From Alphaproteobacteria bacterium (GTDB taxonomy: Bacteria > Pseudomonadota > Alphaproteobacteria > Micavibrionales > Micavibrionaceae), in contig JAUIIA010000003.1 of NCBI GenBank assembly GCA_030432025.1, positions 248,001-312,000 on the forward strand: a DNA stretch of 64,000 nt, in the 5' to 3' direction. Positions 33,917-42,292 of this stretch are shown here, in pieces. The notes under the pieces were generated by a model, which saw nothing but the letters and a program-made list of their open reading frames with translations, was not told the DNA's origin and did not search any database. A program made the position numbers and the translations under genes. Each line of letters opens with the position of its first letter. Position 1 is the stretch's first letter.

Positions 33917-35284
33917 GTGTCAGTAGAGGCAATTGGAATTAAACAGGAAATAAACCGTTTAAGAAAAGAGCTTCATAGTGAAAAGCGTCTCAACGCAGAG
34001 GGTTATTTTCAAGTAAGTGAAAAAGAACTCACGGAATATTTTTTAAAATGCCTTCGTCTTTTTAGAGACTTAAACGAAAAATATCCTGATGAATTACTGA
34101 ACAATTCAAAAATCGCTGAAAACGTATTTCGATTTGAAAGAATAAAAAGTTCTTTCCTTTTTAAAGGAATTGCTAGAGCAGCTAGAAATCATGAAACAGG
34201 TGATTGGAACAGTTTAAAATCACCATACAAATTGTTCCCAATCATATTCTCAGATTGCCGTCTTGACGAATGCATTCTAGAAGAAAGCGCAAAAGCTCAT
34301 CTTTTCGCTTCTTTCCAACTGGAAAATAATAGCTCTGTGGGAAGAGCAAAATTTTCCAGTGATTTCTTTGAAATGCGGTGTATAGGCAAAATTTCTGTAA
34401 GAAATTGCCTTATTGAAAATATTTCATTTTCTATGATTGGAAGCAGTGCTTTTAGAATTCCAATAAGTTTTTATGATTGTATTTTTAAATATGGTTTTTT
34501 TGCCAATGCTGCGCATTTTAGCGCACCTTTAACAATGAAAGGGTGTTCTTTTAATCAAGACGATCAAAGTAACCCTTCAGCAAAAGTGATCTTCAACAAT
34601 GCTGAATTTTCAACGAGCACGGAATTTTCTGAATGTAATTTCTATACGTCTCCAAAATTCCATGAGGCGAAAATGCATTCCGATACGTCTTTTCATTTAA
34701 CGAACTTTCATGACGTATCAAGTGATGCTGCTGAAGGTGATTACAGAGCTTTAAAGCAGCTTATGCACGGCACAGGTGCAGAAAATGAGGCTTTAAAATT
34801 TCATGCTTTAGAAATGGAAAGCCGGAAAAACACGGTATTACCTAAAATAACTCAAGTTTTTCATCGCGAATTTCCAGCGTCACTGTCTTCTCATTTTTTG
34901 AAAATTTTTAATGATTACGGCCGGAATTACTTCCTTCCTTGGTATTGGCTCCTTTGGTTTACTGGAGTGTTTTTTGTCTTGTACTCCGCCTTAGGAGTTT
35001 TTGATATGGGCGTAAGCTGCAATCTGAAAAAATTTGGCGATGCAGAACTTTGGCTACAAAGTTATTGCCAAGCAGAAATGTTAAATGATCCTTTTGCATT
35101 TTTAATGCGTAACTTTGTTTATGCATCTCATCGTGCTTTTGGCCCTTTAGGTTTGGTATTGGATTCTGGGTTATTGAGCGCTAATAGCGGATGGGTCAAA
35201 TTCTTATCCTTTACTCAAGTTATATTCTCTTCGATAATCTGGTATTTGATTATCATTCAGCTTAGAAGGCAATTCAAACTATAA
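33917..35284 (+). CDS. Pentapeptide-repeat-like protein with C-terminal membrane helices
   Basis: A 455-residue protein, much more AT-rich than guaA. Residues 1-50 are coiled-coil-like. Residues 110-270 contain irregular five-residue units with a hydrophobic residue or Phe/Cys at the centre ('FSDCRLDECILEES', 'MKGCSFNQ', 'FNNAEFSTSTEFSECNFYT', 'HLTNFHD'), like pentapeptide-repeat β-helices. 'DYRALKQLMHGTGAENEALKFHALEME' is the helical linker seen in pentapeptide proteins with a terminal ion-channel-like region. Two membrane helices (about 335-360, 428-450) end the protein. The GTG start lies 3 bp after the guaA stop. Probably acquired horizontally; function unknown. Confidence 0.7.
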   Translation: MSVEAIGIKQEINRLRKELHSEKRLNAEGYFQVSEKELTEYFLKCLRLFRDLNEKYPDELLNNSKIAENVFRFERIKSSFLFKGIARAARNHETGDWNSLKSPYKLFPIIFSDCRLDECILEESAKAHLFASFQLENNSSVGRAKFSSDFFEMRCIGKISVRNCLIENISFSMIGSSAFRIPISFYDCIFKYGFFANAAHFSAPLTMKGCSFNQDDQSNPSAKVIFNNAEFSTSTEFSECNFYTSPKFHEAKMHSDTSFHLTNFHDVSSDAAEGDYRALKQLMHGTGAENEALKFHALEMESRKNTVLPKITQVFHREFPASLSSHFLKIFNDYGRNYFLPWYWLLWFTGVFFVLYSALGVFDMGVSCNLKKFGDAELWLQSYCQAEMLNDPFAFLMRNFVYASHRAFGPLGLVLDSGLLSANSGWVKFLSFTQVIFSSIIWYLIIIQLRRQFKL

Positions 35285-35439
35285 TTTTACATAATTCGAC
35301 ACCCTGTACATTAGTATGTTAGAATAAAAAGAAAAGATAGGGGCAGGTACGCGGAGCGGATGAATTTCCACGTTGCCTACATAGCGCGGCTTTAGTAGAT
35401 TGAATTTCCTGTGTGAATTTCAAAAAGAAATAATTTCAA

Positions 35440-35934
35440 GTGGCGTTTAATTTTAAAAATATCAAGGTTCTGATTGCTGACGATGACGCGACCATATGTA
35501 TGGTCATAGCGAACATTTTCCGCACGCTGAAAGTCAAGGAGTGCTTGACGGCGCATGATGGCGAAGAAGCGTTGGAGTTGTTTAAGCAACATAAACCGGA
35601 TTTGGTCCTGACGGACTGGAATATGAAAGAAATGTGTGGATTGGACCTCGCGAGAGCCATCCGCCAGATAGATAAAGAAACAAACGGCGTAACCCCCGTA
35701 ATTTTGACCTCGGGATACGCCAACATGGAGAAGGTCAAAGAGGCAATAGATACGGGTGTGAACGAGTTTCTGTTGAAGCCGTTCTCGGTCAATGATCTGG
35801 CTACGCGTGTAGCATACGTTATTGAAAACCCGCGAGAGTGCATAGATATACAGGGGTATTTCGGTCCGGACCGTCGCCGTAGCGACACCGATGCATATGA
35901 AGGACCGGACCGCAGAAATGGGGAAGTGAACTAA
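35440..35934 (+). CDS. CheY-like response regulator with GPDRR tail
   Basis: A 164-residue receiver-domain protein: 'VLIADDDATICMVI' (acidic pair), phospho-Asp in 'LVLTDWNMKEMCGLDLA', Thr/Ser in 'VILTSGYAN', Lys in 'FLLKPFS'. After the domain, the tail repeats a short motif, 'YFGPDRRRSD' and 'YEGPDRR', as found in single-domain regulators of alphaproteobacteria. No output domain. The start is GTG 35440 with weak ribosome-site sequence. The next gene begins at the base after its stop, so it is likely the partner. Confidence 0.88.
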   Translation: MAFNFKNIKVLIADDDATICMVIANIFRTLKVKECLTAHDGEEALELFKQHKPDLVLTDWNMKEMCGLDLARAIRQIDKETNGVTPVILTSGYANMEKVKEAIDTGVNEFLLKPFSVNDLATRVAYVIENPRECIDIQGYFGPDRRRSDTDAYEGPDRRNGEVN

Positions 35935-36429
35935 ATGACGCTGGACGAACAAAGCTCAAAGGATTTGATGCAAACTGTTCTGGATCATTACTTGAAGCAC
36001 CATGAAATTGTGCTCAAGAAACTTATGCATGCTCAAAAAGCGACAGAAATGAGCATGGAGCTGTTGCGGGAAATGGCGAACGCCGACCTGGCTAATAATC
36101 TTGATGCGCAATGGTCGGAAATTATTACAATGTTCAGCGATTTTGGCGCGGATGAAGATGAGCTGTTTGGTATCGAGGAGGTCCTTGGGTCCGTGCCGAC
36201 ACCGATCAAGGAGCCGTACGTCGAATTGGTTGAAAATGACGAGGAGATACAAGAGCTTAAGAAAGACCTTGATAGTCAGGAATACCGTAAAGCCAGAGAG
36301 GCAATCCGTAAGGTACAGGCGGAACCGAACCCTATGACCGGGATGACCGCAGTGGAGTACGAGAAGTCAGCCGAAGAAAGCGAATATGTCACGGCTCTAA
36401 AATTCACACCGCAAGCCAGAAAACGCTAG
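35935..36429 (+). CDS. Unknown protein encoded with the response regulator
   Basis: A 164-residue soluble, acidic, helical protein. ATG 35935 directly follows the regulator's TAA. An N-terminal helical segment ('SSKDLMQTVLDHYLKHHEIVLKKLMHAQ', split by turns) could form a coiled coil. Later parts are Glu-rich. No family recognised. Tight coupling suggests it senses, binds or is controlled by the regulator. Confidence 0.65.
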   Translation: MTLDEQSSKDLMQTVLDHYLKHHEIVLKKLMHAQKATEMSMELLREMANADLANNLDAQWSEIITMFSDFGADEDELFGIEEVLGSVPTPIKEPYVELVENDEEIQELKKDLDSQEYRKAREAIRKVQAEPNPMTGMTAVEYEKSAEESEYVTALKFTPQARKR

Positions 36430-36435
36430 GCTTCA

Positions 36436-37647
36436 CTAAACCGATCTTTCCAACAATAAATGATTGCCAAGACGCATGCTGTCCAGCGTGTTGATCATCT
36501 CTTGTCCTTGTTTCAGGACATGACTGTCCTCGAATGTTTCTCCTTCGGCCTGCCGTGCGAGGATATAATCCGCAATCATATAGGCTTTCAGAATACGGTG
36601 ATTAACCGTGGTGTCATGCATGGTTTCCGAACCGCTAGGCGCAAGAGTCAGGTCGATCACGTCATCACCGGCCACCAGATCATAACCGAAATTCTGCTCG
36701 TCCTGCCCCTTGATATAAATCCAGTTCGCATCCGTCATATTGAACCATTTCGCGTTGGTTTCGCCCCATGAGTTGTTCATGGTACCAGCGGATAGCAGGA
36801 TCGGCCCTGCATAGGCTGTGCGCCCGTTATCGCGGATGACTTCCTTTAGCCGCTCGATAAAACTAGGGTCGTGCGTCATCACCATATCCAACTTCGCGGC
36901 CGCCAGTTGCTGCTCGGGTTTTATGCCGGGATACTCGTGTACACGGGACTCGTATTCGGGACGCAAGGCGACCGAACCGCTAATCGCTTCCTCGAAAAAT
37001 TCCTTCGCCGCATTATCGATGATGACCTCTTCTGTAATGATGTGCTCACCATCTTCATTCGGCTCGGTCTCGATATATCCGCCGACGGCGACCAGCTTTC
37101 CGCACGGTTTACGGACATTGATCTCATACAGTGTTTCCATACCGCTTTCATCGCGGCGGCTGACCAGCCCCAAAACATCGACGATACTGTTACTACCCCA
37201 CAGGCCGCTTGATCGCCCAGAGATTCCGGTATCCTCGTAATACGGATTAATCGGCAGACCGTCCTTGCCGAATTCAATCGGAACGCCCGTCATGGTCGCA
37301 CGACGCGTCCCCAGATGATTAAACTGCTCACGGCGGTCGATTTGCCCGTCATCCGGGTCGACATAGGGCAGGTCCTGACCCTGCCAGGCATCGAAATACG
37401 GCGCTTCCCGATTATAACGCGACCCAATGCCGCCGCGCGTTTGCACATGCCACGCAATCGGCATAAAGGGTACTTCGCTCTTTGTGTAATCAAATGCGGC
37501 TCTGATCAAGCCTGCCGCTACTTTGGTTGCTGGATCGTCTGGAAAATCGTTGATGGCGGCTTGTAAACTCAAACTGACATGGTCCGCCGTCCCGATGGGC
37601 GGTTTGGACGGGTCCAGATACTCAGCTTTCAACCGTGGCATACTCAT
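36436..37647 (-). CDS. NUDT9-like Nudix hydrolase (putative ADP-ribose pyrophosphatase)
   Basis: A 403-residue protein. From residue 80 on it follows human NUDT9 and the TRPM2 NUDT9H domain: 'GISGRSSGLWGSNSIVDVLGLVSRR', then 'LVAVGGYIET' (GG 189-190), and 'NAAKEFFEEAISG' (Lys215-Glu216...Glu219-Glu220) matching the REFGEEA part of the Nudix box, then 'GRTAYAGPI', 'NNSWGETNAKWFNMTD' and 'LVAGDDVIDL'. Between the GG and the Glu helix lies a 20-residue acidic insertion, so spacing of the Nudix box is not canonical. NUDT9 hydrolyses ADP-ribose to AMP and ribose-5-phosphate. Whether it is active needs the insertion to leave metal-binding Glu residues in place. Residues 1-75 are not recognised. Confidence 0.65.
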   Translation of the reverse strand: MSMPRLKAEYLDPSKPPIGTADHVSLSLQAAINDFPDDPATKVAAGLIRAAFDYTKSEVPFMPIAWHVQTRGGIGSRYNREAPYFDAWQGQDLPYVDPDDGQIDRREQFNHLGTRRATMTGVPIEFGKDGLPINPYYEDTGISGRSSGLWGSNSIVDVLGLVSRRDESGMETLYEINVRKPCGKLVAVGGYIETEPNEDGEHIITEEVIIDNAAKEFFEEAISGSVALRPEYESRVHEYPGIKPEQQLAAAKLDMVMTHDPSFIERLKEVIRDNGRTAYAGPILLSAGTMNNSWGETNAKWFNMTDANWIYIKGQDEQNFGYDLVAGDDVIDLTLAPSGSETMHDTTVNHRILKAYMIADYILARQAEGETFEDSHVLKQGQEMINTLDSMRLGNHLLLERSV

Positions 37648-37720
37648 ATCCGCATATAAGCAATATGAAAATAATCAGGCAAGCAAAAACGGCTCTGAAC
37701 GCGGATTTTATCGGGGGGAT

Positions 37721-38794
37721 CTACTGTGCGGCGATCTGCGGCTGCTCGGCGGCGGTCTCGATCATGTGCTTGTAATCACTGATCAGCTTTTTAACGACGA
37801 CGTCTTTGCTGAATAATTCCTCGTAAGTCTTCGTGCCGCCCTTCACCAGCTTTTCTGCCAGCTTCTCGTCAGTCGCGATCTGCTGGATTTGTGCGGCGAG
37901 CGTCTGCGCATCATCAATATCATGCAGCAATCCGTCTTGCTCATGGGTGACATATTGGCTCGCCCCTGCGGCCTTTGCTGCGATCAAGGGTACGCTTGCA
38001 AACCATGCTTCGGCGATCACTGTGCCGAACGGCTCGTAGCGCGACGGCAAAACACAAATGTCGGCGATGTCCAATAATGCTGCGCGGTCATTACGCCAAC
38101 CCAGAAAACGCACGCGGTCATCCAGACCCATTTTGCTGCACATTTTTTCGTATTTTTTCTGATCTGGCCCATCACCCGCCAGCAGATAATAGATATTCGG
38201 CGTTGTCGCATCCGCCGCTTCCAGCAACGTATCCACGCCCTTTTTCCAGTGCATGCGCGACAGCAGCAACACGACTTTTGCGTCTTCGGGCACATCGAAA
38301 TCTGCGCGGCTGACGGGCTTATCTTCGGGCAAAGTACCGAATGTATGGCCGACAAATGCTCGGGACGGGTCCGCAATATTTTCTTTGATGTGACGAACGA
38401 TGTCGCGTGTCACGCCCATGTAAAAATCGGATGAACGGTAATTCTTCAAATCGTAATAGCCGCCGAACCACCCCAGCACGGGCACACCCGTATCCGCAGG
38501 CATAAAGGATGCCGCACGGCTCATCCAGCAATGGACAAGGTCGGGCTGGAATTCGGCAATCGCTTTTTTGATGATCTTTTGCTCGGCGCGTTTCTTGAAA
38601 CGGTTGAAGGTCAACGGCGTATAGGGAATATCCCGTGCCTCCATCGCATTAACACGGTTCGGATGCGGACGGCATAATACGCGTTGCTCCACACCTTGCT
38701 CATGCAGGGCGCACATCGCGTCCTGGCTAAATTGTTCTGCTCCGCCTGTCGGCGCACCAGCTACTATATGGAGGATCTTCAGCTTTTCACTCAT
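37721..38794 (-). CDS. Glycosyltransferase, GT4 family
   Basis: A 357-residue GT-B enzyme. The N-terminal domain has 'ILHIVAGAPTGGAEQF', typical of GT4. The C-terminal domain has 'VLLLSRMHWKKGVDTLLEA', 'YLLAGDGPDQKKYEKM' and the donor motif 'LPSRYEPFGTVIAEAWFASVPLIA' (E-x7-E). The substrate is unknown; glycans of the envelope are likely. ATG 38794 fits; a TTG at 38830 is upstream. It follows the RluA-type gene at a 45-bp gap on the same strand. Confidence 0.9.
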   Translation of the reverse strand: MSEKLKILHIVAGAPTGGAEQFSQDAMCALHEQGVEQRVLCRPHPNRVNAMEARDIPYTPLTFNRFKKRAEQKIIKKAIAEFQPDLVHCWMSRAASFMPADTGVPVLGWFGGYYDLKNYRSSDFYMGVTRDIVRHIKENIADPSRAFVGHTFGTLPEDKPVSRADFDVPEDAKVVLLLSRMHWKKGVDTLLEAADATTPNIYYLLAGDGPDQKKYEKMCSKMGLDDRVRFLGWRNDRAALLDIADICVLPSRYEPFGTVIAEAWFASVPLIAAKAAGASQYVTHEQDGLLHDIDDAQTLAAQIQQIATDEKLAEKLVKGGTKTYEELFSKDVVVKKLISDYKHMIETAAEQPQIAAQ

Positions 38795-38839
38795 GGCGCG
38801 CAGTGTGCCGTACGGATGGGCGAAATTCAAGCGTGAAGT

Positions 38840-39514
38840 CTAAAACGGAGAAGGATCGGAGATGGTGATCAATTCACCGTCTTTCGGACGGTGCAGGGTA
38901 ATCTCCTGCGCATGAAGCAATAACCTATCCGCGGACTGGTACACATCTTCTGGTGCGTAAAACGGATCGCCGAGAATAGGGTGGCCAATCTCCGCCATGT
39001 GCACGCGTAATTGGTGTGATCGTCCCGTCAGCGGTGTTAGTTGCAATAGCGAGTCATCTGAACCGCGCTCCAGAACTTTCCAGCTCGTTTGCGAAGGCTT
39101 GCCGTGCTCATAACAGACCATCTGCCGCGGACGGTTGTCCCAGTCACAGCGCAAGGGCAGGTCAATATGACCCTCATCCGCCTCCGGAATGCCCCAAACC
39201 CGCGCAATATAGGTCTTTTGCACCTTACGGCGCTCGAACTGTTTACCGAGATTGGCCTGCGCGTCTTTGTTCATCGCCATGACGAACACACCGCTGGTCT
39301 CAAGGTCGAGTCTATGCACCAGTAGTGCGTTCGGATATTCACCCTTGGCGCGGGTTTCCAGACTGTCTGCATGATCTTCGGCTTTGCCGGGCACGCTGAG
39401 TAATCCGCTGGGCTTGGACAGCACCAGCAGATCATCATCCTGATACAGAATATTAAGAGGGGTATTCGGCGGGTTGTACTGAAATGGCCTAGGACTCAAA
39501 GACAACTTTGACAC
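38840..39514 (-). CDS. RluA-family RNA pseudouridine synthase
   Basis: A 224-residue pseudouridine synthase with catalytic 'HRLDLETSGVFVMA' (Asp), 'ILYQDDDLLVLSKPSGLLSVPG', and 'LTPLTGRSHQLRVHMAEIGHPILGD'. There is no S4 domain, as in RluA/TruC-type enzymes. The target uridine in rRNA or tRNA cannot be told. The start is GTG 39514, overlapping the end of the upstream small gene by 26 bp; TTG at 39505 is an alternative. Confidence 0.92.
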   Translation of the reverse strand: MSKLSLSPRPFQYNPPNTPLNILYQDDDLLVLSKPSGLLSVPGKAEDHADSLETRAKGEYPNALLVHRLDLETSGVFVMAMNKDAQANLGKQFERRKVQKTYIARVWGIPEADEGHIDLPLRCDWDNRPRQMVCYEHGKPSQTSWKVLERGSDDSLLQLTPLTGRSHQLRVHMAEIGHPILGDPFYAPEDVYQSADRLLLHAQEITLHRPKDGELITISDPSPF

Positions 39515-39719
39515 CGCGCTTTTTGAAGTAGCTTTGCATCATCTTGCGGCCCGAACGGTTGTTCTGCGACAGTTTCTGCGGATCAAAATGCGCTTCGGTC
39601 ACACCGTAGGCATTCATCGCGTCTTTCAACGCAAGGATATGCAGGTCGATATCCAGATTATCGTTTCTCAAAGACTCATAGATCGCTTCTTTAGCTTCTT
39701 CGACTGACAACGTGCCCAT
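39489..39719 (-). CDS. Small unknown protein
   Basis: A 76-residue cytoplasmic protein: 'VEEAKEAIYESLRNDNLDIDLH', then 'FDPQKLSQNNRSGRKMMQSYF' and a basic end. Not recognised. AAAGGA stands 8 nt before ATG 39719. It overlaps the RluA-type gene, so they are co-expressed. The basic 'RSGRKMMQSYFKKRGVK' region could bind RNA, but this is a guess. Confidence 0.6.
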   Translation of the reverse strand: MGTLSVEEAKEAIYESLRNDNLDIDLHILALKDAMNAYGVTEAHFDPQKLSQNNRSGRKMMQSYFKKRGVKVVFES

Positions 39720-39765
39720 GACAAAATCCTTTTATTTTCGTTTCTTTTGCTTTATCAAACTGCGC

Positions 39766-39885
39766 ATGAGCACACAACAAAAAGACACCTTGAAAAAAAT
39801 GCTGCTGACGGGCACACATCTTGCGCCATCAAGTCACGGCGCGGGCTGCGCATGCTGTATGCCTGAAGAGGATGAAGAAGAGTAG
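39766..39885 (+). CDS. 39-codon ORF with Cys-x-Cys-Cys and acidic tail
   Basis: ATG 39766 to TAG 39885. The product is a basic helix-like start ('QKDTLKKMLLTGTHLAPSS'), then 'HGAGCACCMPEEDEEE'. The three clustered cysteines with a His before them look like a metal site. It diverges from the 76-residue gene and ends 13 bp before the convergent glycosyltransferase gene, which fits a real gene. There is no clear ribosome-binding site, so it stays tentative. Confidence 0.4.
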   Translation: MSTQQKDTLKKMLLTGTHLAPSSHGAGCACCMPEEDEEE

Positions 39886-39898
39886 GTTACTCTTTGAT

Positions 39899-40840
39899 CT
39901 ATTCGGCGGCTGCGCGCACGCCTTCTGCATGTGTTCCGGCTTCCTGAATAACACGAGGACTGATACGACCGCGAACATGTTCGACGATTCCCGTCGCGCA
40001 GATATTGAACGGACGTACGCGGCTGCCTTGATTAGGGCCTAATACGTATGCTTGTCCGTAACGGTCAGTTACATTGCCTTCACCGTAATGGCCGCCTGCA
40101 TTCACCTGAATAGGTTTGCTGAGCATTTCAACGCGGCGTTCGAATTTGCGCCATAGCGGCTCTTTGTGTTTGAGATCGGAAATGCGCGTCATTTCTTCTT
40201 CAACGTGGTCGCCGTCTACCATGTTCTCGACACGCGCTCTATCGTCATGCTGAATGACCCCTAAAAAGGCCATGTTTTCCATGCGTAGATGACGGCAACC
40301 AAGGCTTCTGGCGCGTTGCATGAAGTCATTGTCTTCCATGCCCCAGCCCTGATAATTCTCGTCATAGCCGTGGATTTGTTCAAAATCTTCTCTGCGAATT
40401 GAAATGCGGCCGAAAAAGCCGCGCTCATCCGCACTGAAATAACGGCTGACTTTGTGAGAAGGGTTTACGACGGCATTCGGCGTATTGGTATAAACACGCT
40501 CCAGATATTTGGAAAAGCCCAACCCCAGGAAATTATCAGCATCCAGATTGCACAGCACATCACCCGTTGCGAGGCGGTGAGCCATGTTTTTGGCGTGTGA
40601 CATGTGAAAATGCTCGGGATCTTCGGTGCGGTAATATTTCAAAACACCGGAATCCAGATAGGGCTGCAGGTTCGGGTCATTCAAAATCCAGTCGCCTATA
40701 CCATCATTACTGTTGTAATCCAGCACGACAAACTCAACGTCAGGACCATCGGGAAGAAGGTTCTGACGAATATTGGTGAGCAGAGTTTCCTGTAAATGGT
40801 GGGTTCTGCCCATGCATGTCGTACAAAATGATATTTTCAT
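39899..40840 (-). CDS. Glycosyltransferase, GT2/GT-A type with galactosyltransferase-like C-terminal region
   Basis: A 313-residue GT-A protein: 'KISFCTTCMGRTHHLQETLL', 'VEFVVLDYNSNDGIGDWI', the DxD-type 'LCNLDADNFLG', and 'GYDENYQGWGMEDNDFMQRA', the Glyco_transf_7C metal/substrate motif. It probably transfers a hexose to an envelope or secreted glycan. It stands alone, divergent from pdxS. Upstream sequence is AT-rich. Confidence 0.85.
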   Translation of the reverse strand: MKISFCTTCMGRTHHLQETLLTNIRQNLLPDGPDVEFVVLDYNSNDGIGDWILNDPNLQPYLDSGVLKYYRTEDPEHFHMSHAKNMAHRLATGDVLCNLDADNFLGLGFSKYLERVYTNTPNAVVNPSHKVSRYFSADERGFFGRISIRREDFEQIHGYDENYQGWGMEDNDFMQRARSLGCRHLRMENMAFLGVIQHDDRARVENMVDGDHVEEEMTRISDLKHKEPLWRKFERRVEMLSKPIQVNAGGHYGEGNVTDRYGQAYVLGPNQGSRVRPFNICATGIVEHVRGRISPRVIQEAGTHAEGVRAAAE

Positions 40841-40940
40841 GATTGAGGATATATAACAAAAAACACGAAAAAAGCAATATATTTTTCATAACACATATTT
40901 TGCGACATTTTTTTCACTGGAATCTTTGCATTCCCGCGCC

Positions 40941-40954
40941 ATATGTGTACATAT
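40941..40954. promoter_or_regulatory. Palindrome upstream of pdxS
   Basis: ATATGTGTACATAT: arms ATATGT and ACATAT are perfect inverted repeats around GT. It lies 41 bp before pdxS, partly where a -10 would be. It could be an operator for a vitamin B6-linked regulator, but none is seen nearby. Confidence 0.35.
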
Positions 40955-40994
40955 AGCGAAATTACAAACCAGATTATGGATAAGGAATACTGAT

Positions 40995-41894
40995 ATGGGC
41001 TCTAACACTGGCTCTCCAAACGTTATCAATATTAAAACTGGCCTTGCCGAAATGCTAAAAGGCGGCGTCATTATGGACGTTGTAACCGCCGAACAAGCCA
41101 AGGTCGCAGAAGACGCAGGCGCAGTTGCCGTTATGGCGCTGGAACGCGTACCTTCCGACATTCGTAAAGCCGGTGGCGTGGCCCGCATGAGCCCGCCGGA
41201 AGTTATCGAAGAAGTGATGAACACGGTGTCCATTCCTGTGATGGCGAAATGCCGTATCGGTCATTTTGCCGAAGCGCAAATTCTTGAGCAGATGGGCGTT
41301 GACTATATCGACGAGTCCGAAGTTCTGACACCTGCTGATGAAGAATTCCACGTTAATAAGCATGACTTTAAAGTCCCGTTCGTTTGCGGTGCTAAAAACC
41401 TTGGTGAAGCCCTGCGTCGTATCGGCGAAGGTGCGGCATTGATGCGTACTAAAGGCGAGCCTGGTACAGGCAACATCGTTGAGGCCGTGCGTCACATGCG
41501 CCAGATCAACAACGAAATCCGTAAAGTCGTAAACGCTGATGAAGCCGAATTGATGACCATCGCCCGCGACATGGCAGCCCCTTACGAGCTTTTGAAGATC
41601 GTTCGTGCCGAAGGCAAACTGCCTGTGCCTAACTTCGCAGCAGGCGGCATCGCAACACCTGCAGATGCTGCGCTTTGCATGCAACTGGGTGCGGAAACAG
41701 TCTTCGTTGGTTCCGGTATCTTCAAATCCGAAAACCCCGAGAAATACGCAAAAGCCATTGTTAAGGCGACAGCGCACTACAATGACCCGGCCATCGTTCT
41801 TGAAGCGTCTAAGGAGCTTGAAGGTGTAGCGATGCGCGGTACTGAAATCTCCGAGATTGAAGAACCGATGAAAATGGCTAACCGCGGTTGGTAA
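40995..41894 (+). CDS. pdxS: Pyridoxal 5'-phosphate synthase lyase subunit PdxS
   Basis: A 299-residue TIM-barrel enzyme that makes PLP from ribose 5-phosphate, glyceraldehyde 3-phosphate and ammonia supplied by PdxT. Highly conserved blocks: '[28 protein letters not shown]' (in two), '[21 protein letters not shown]', '[20 protein letters not shown]', '[16 protein letters not shown]', '[16 protein letters not shown]' and '[14 protein letters not shown]'. ATG 40995 has AAGGA upstream. pdxT is 1.1 kb downstream with two genes between. Confidence 0.97.
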   Translation: MGSNTGSPNVINIKTGLAEMLKGGVIMDVVTAEQAKVAEDAGAVAVMALERVPSDIRKAGGVARMSPPEVIEEVMNTVSIPVMAKCRIGHFAEAQILEQMGVDYIDESEVLTPADEEFHVNKHDFKVPFVCGAKNLGEALRRIGEGAALMRTKGEPGTGNIVEAVRHMRQINNEIRKVVNADEAELMTIARDMAAPYELLKIVRAEGKLPVPNFAAGGIATPADAALCMQLGAETVFVGSGIFKSENPEKYAKAIVKATAHYNDPAIVLEASKELEGVAMRGTEISEIEEPMKMANRGW

Positions 41895-41899
41895 TAAAC

Positions 41900-42238
41900 A
41901 TGAACACGGCAGCCCCACAACAGGTCGAGCAAAAAACGCCTTTCGAATTGGCGCATGAAGCTTTTGACCGTCAGGCTGCCGTTGTGAATGCCCAGATGGG
42001 TTTTATGCACGCACAGATATTGCCGCCGCGCCATATCGGAACATCCCTCGCAGATATTGATAACGCCTATGGCCTGATGGTGGAGGCGTTTGGTAATTTA
42101 ACGGCAATTGCTGAAGACGCGGGTGTGGAGCTTCCCGAAGCGGCCGCACAAAAGTTCGATATGCTTGCCGGCTCTTACGCCCTATTCTCCGGTACGGACT
42201 CACATCCGTCCGATGCCCTCATCGCATCACTTTCTTAA
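41900..42238 (+). CDS. Unknown protein between pdxS and pdxT
   Basis: A 112-residue soluble protein that starts 5 bp after the pdxS stop. It is helical: 'PFELAHEAFDRQAAVVNAQM', 'ADIDNAYGLMVEAFGNLTAI' and 'PEAAAQKFDMLAGSYALF'. No family recognised. Proximity to pdxS suggests co-expression. Confidence 0.65.
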   Translation: MNTAAPQQVEQKTPFELAHEAFDRQAAVVNAQMGFMHAQILPPRHIGTSLADIDNAYGLMVEAFGNLTAIAEDAGVELPEAAAQKFDMLAGSYALFSGTDSHPSDALIASLS

Positions 42239-42292
42239 AAAATTAAGAATTACGCATTGCTTTTTTAATGCGCTTTGATAAGTTTGTCCGCC

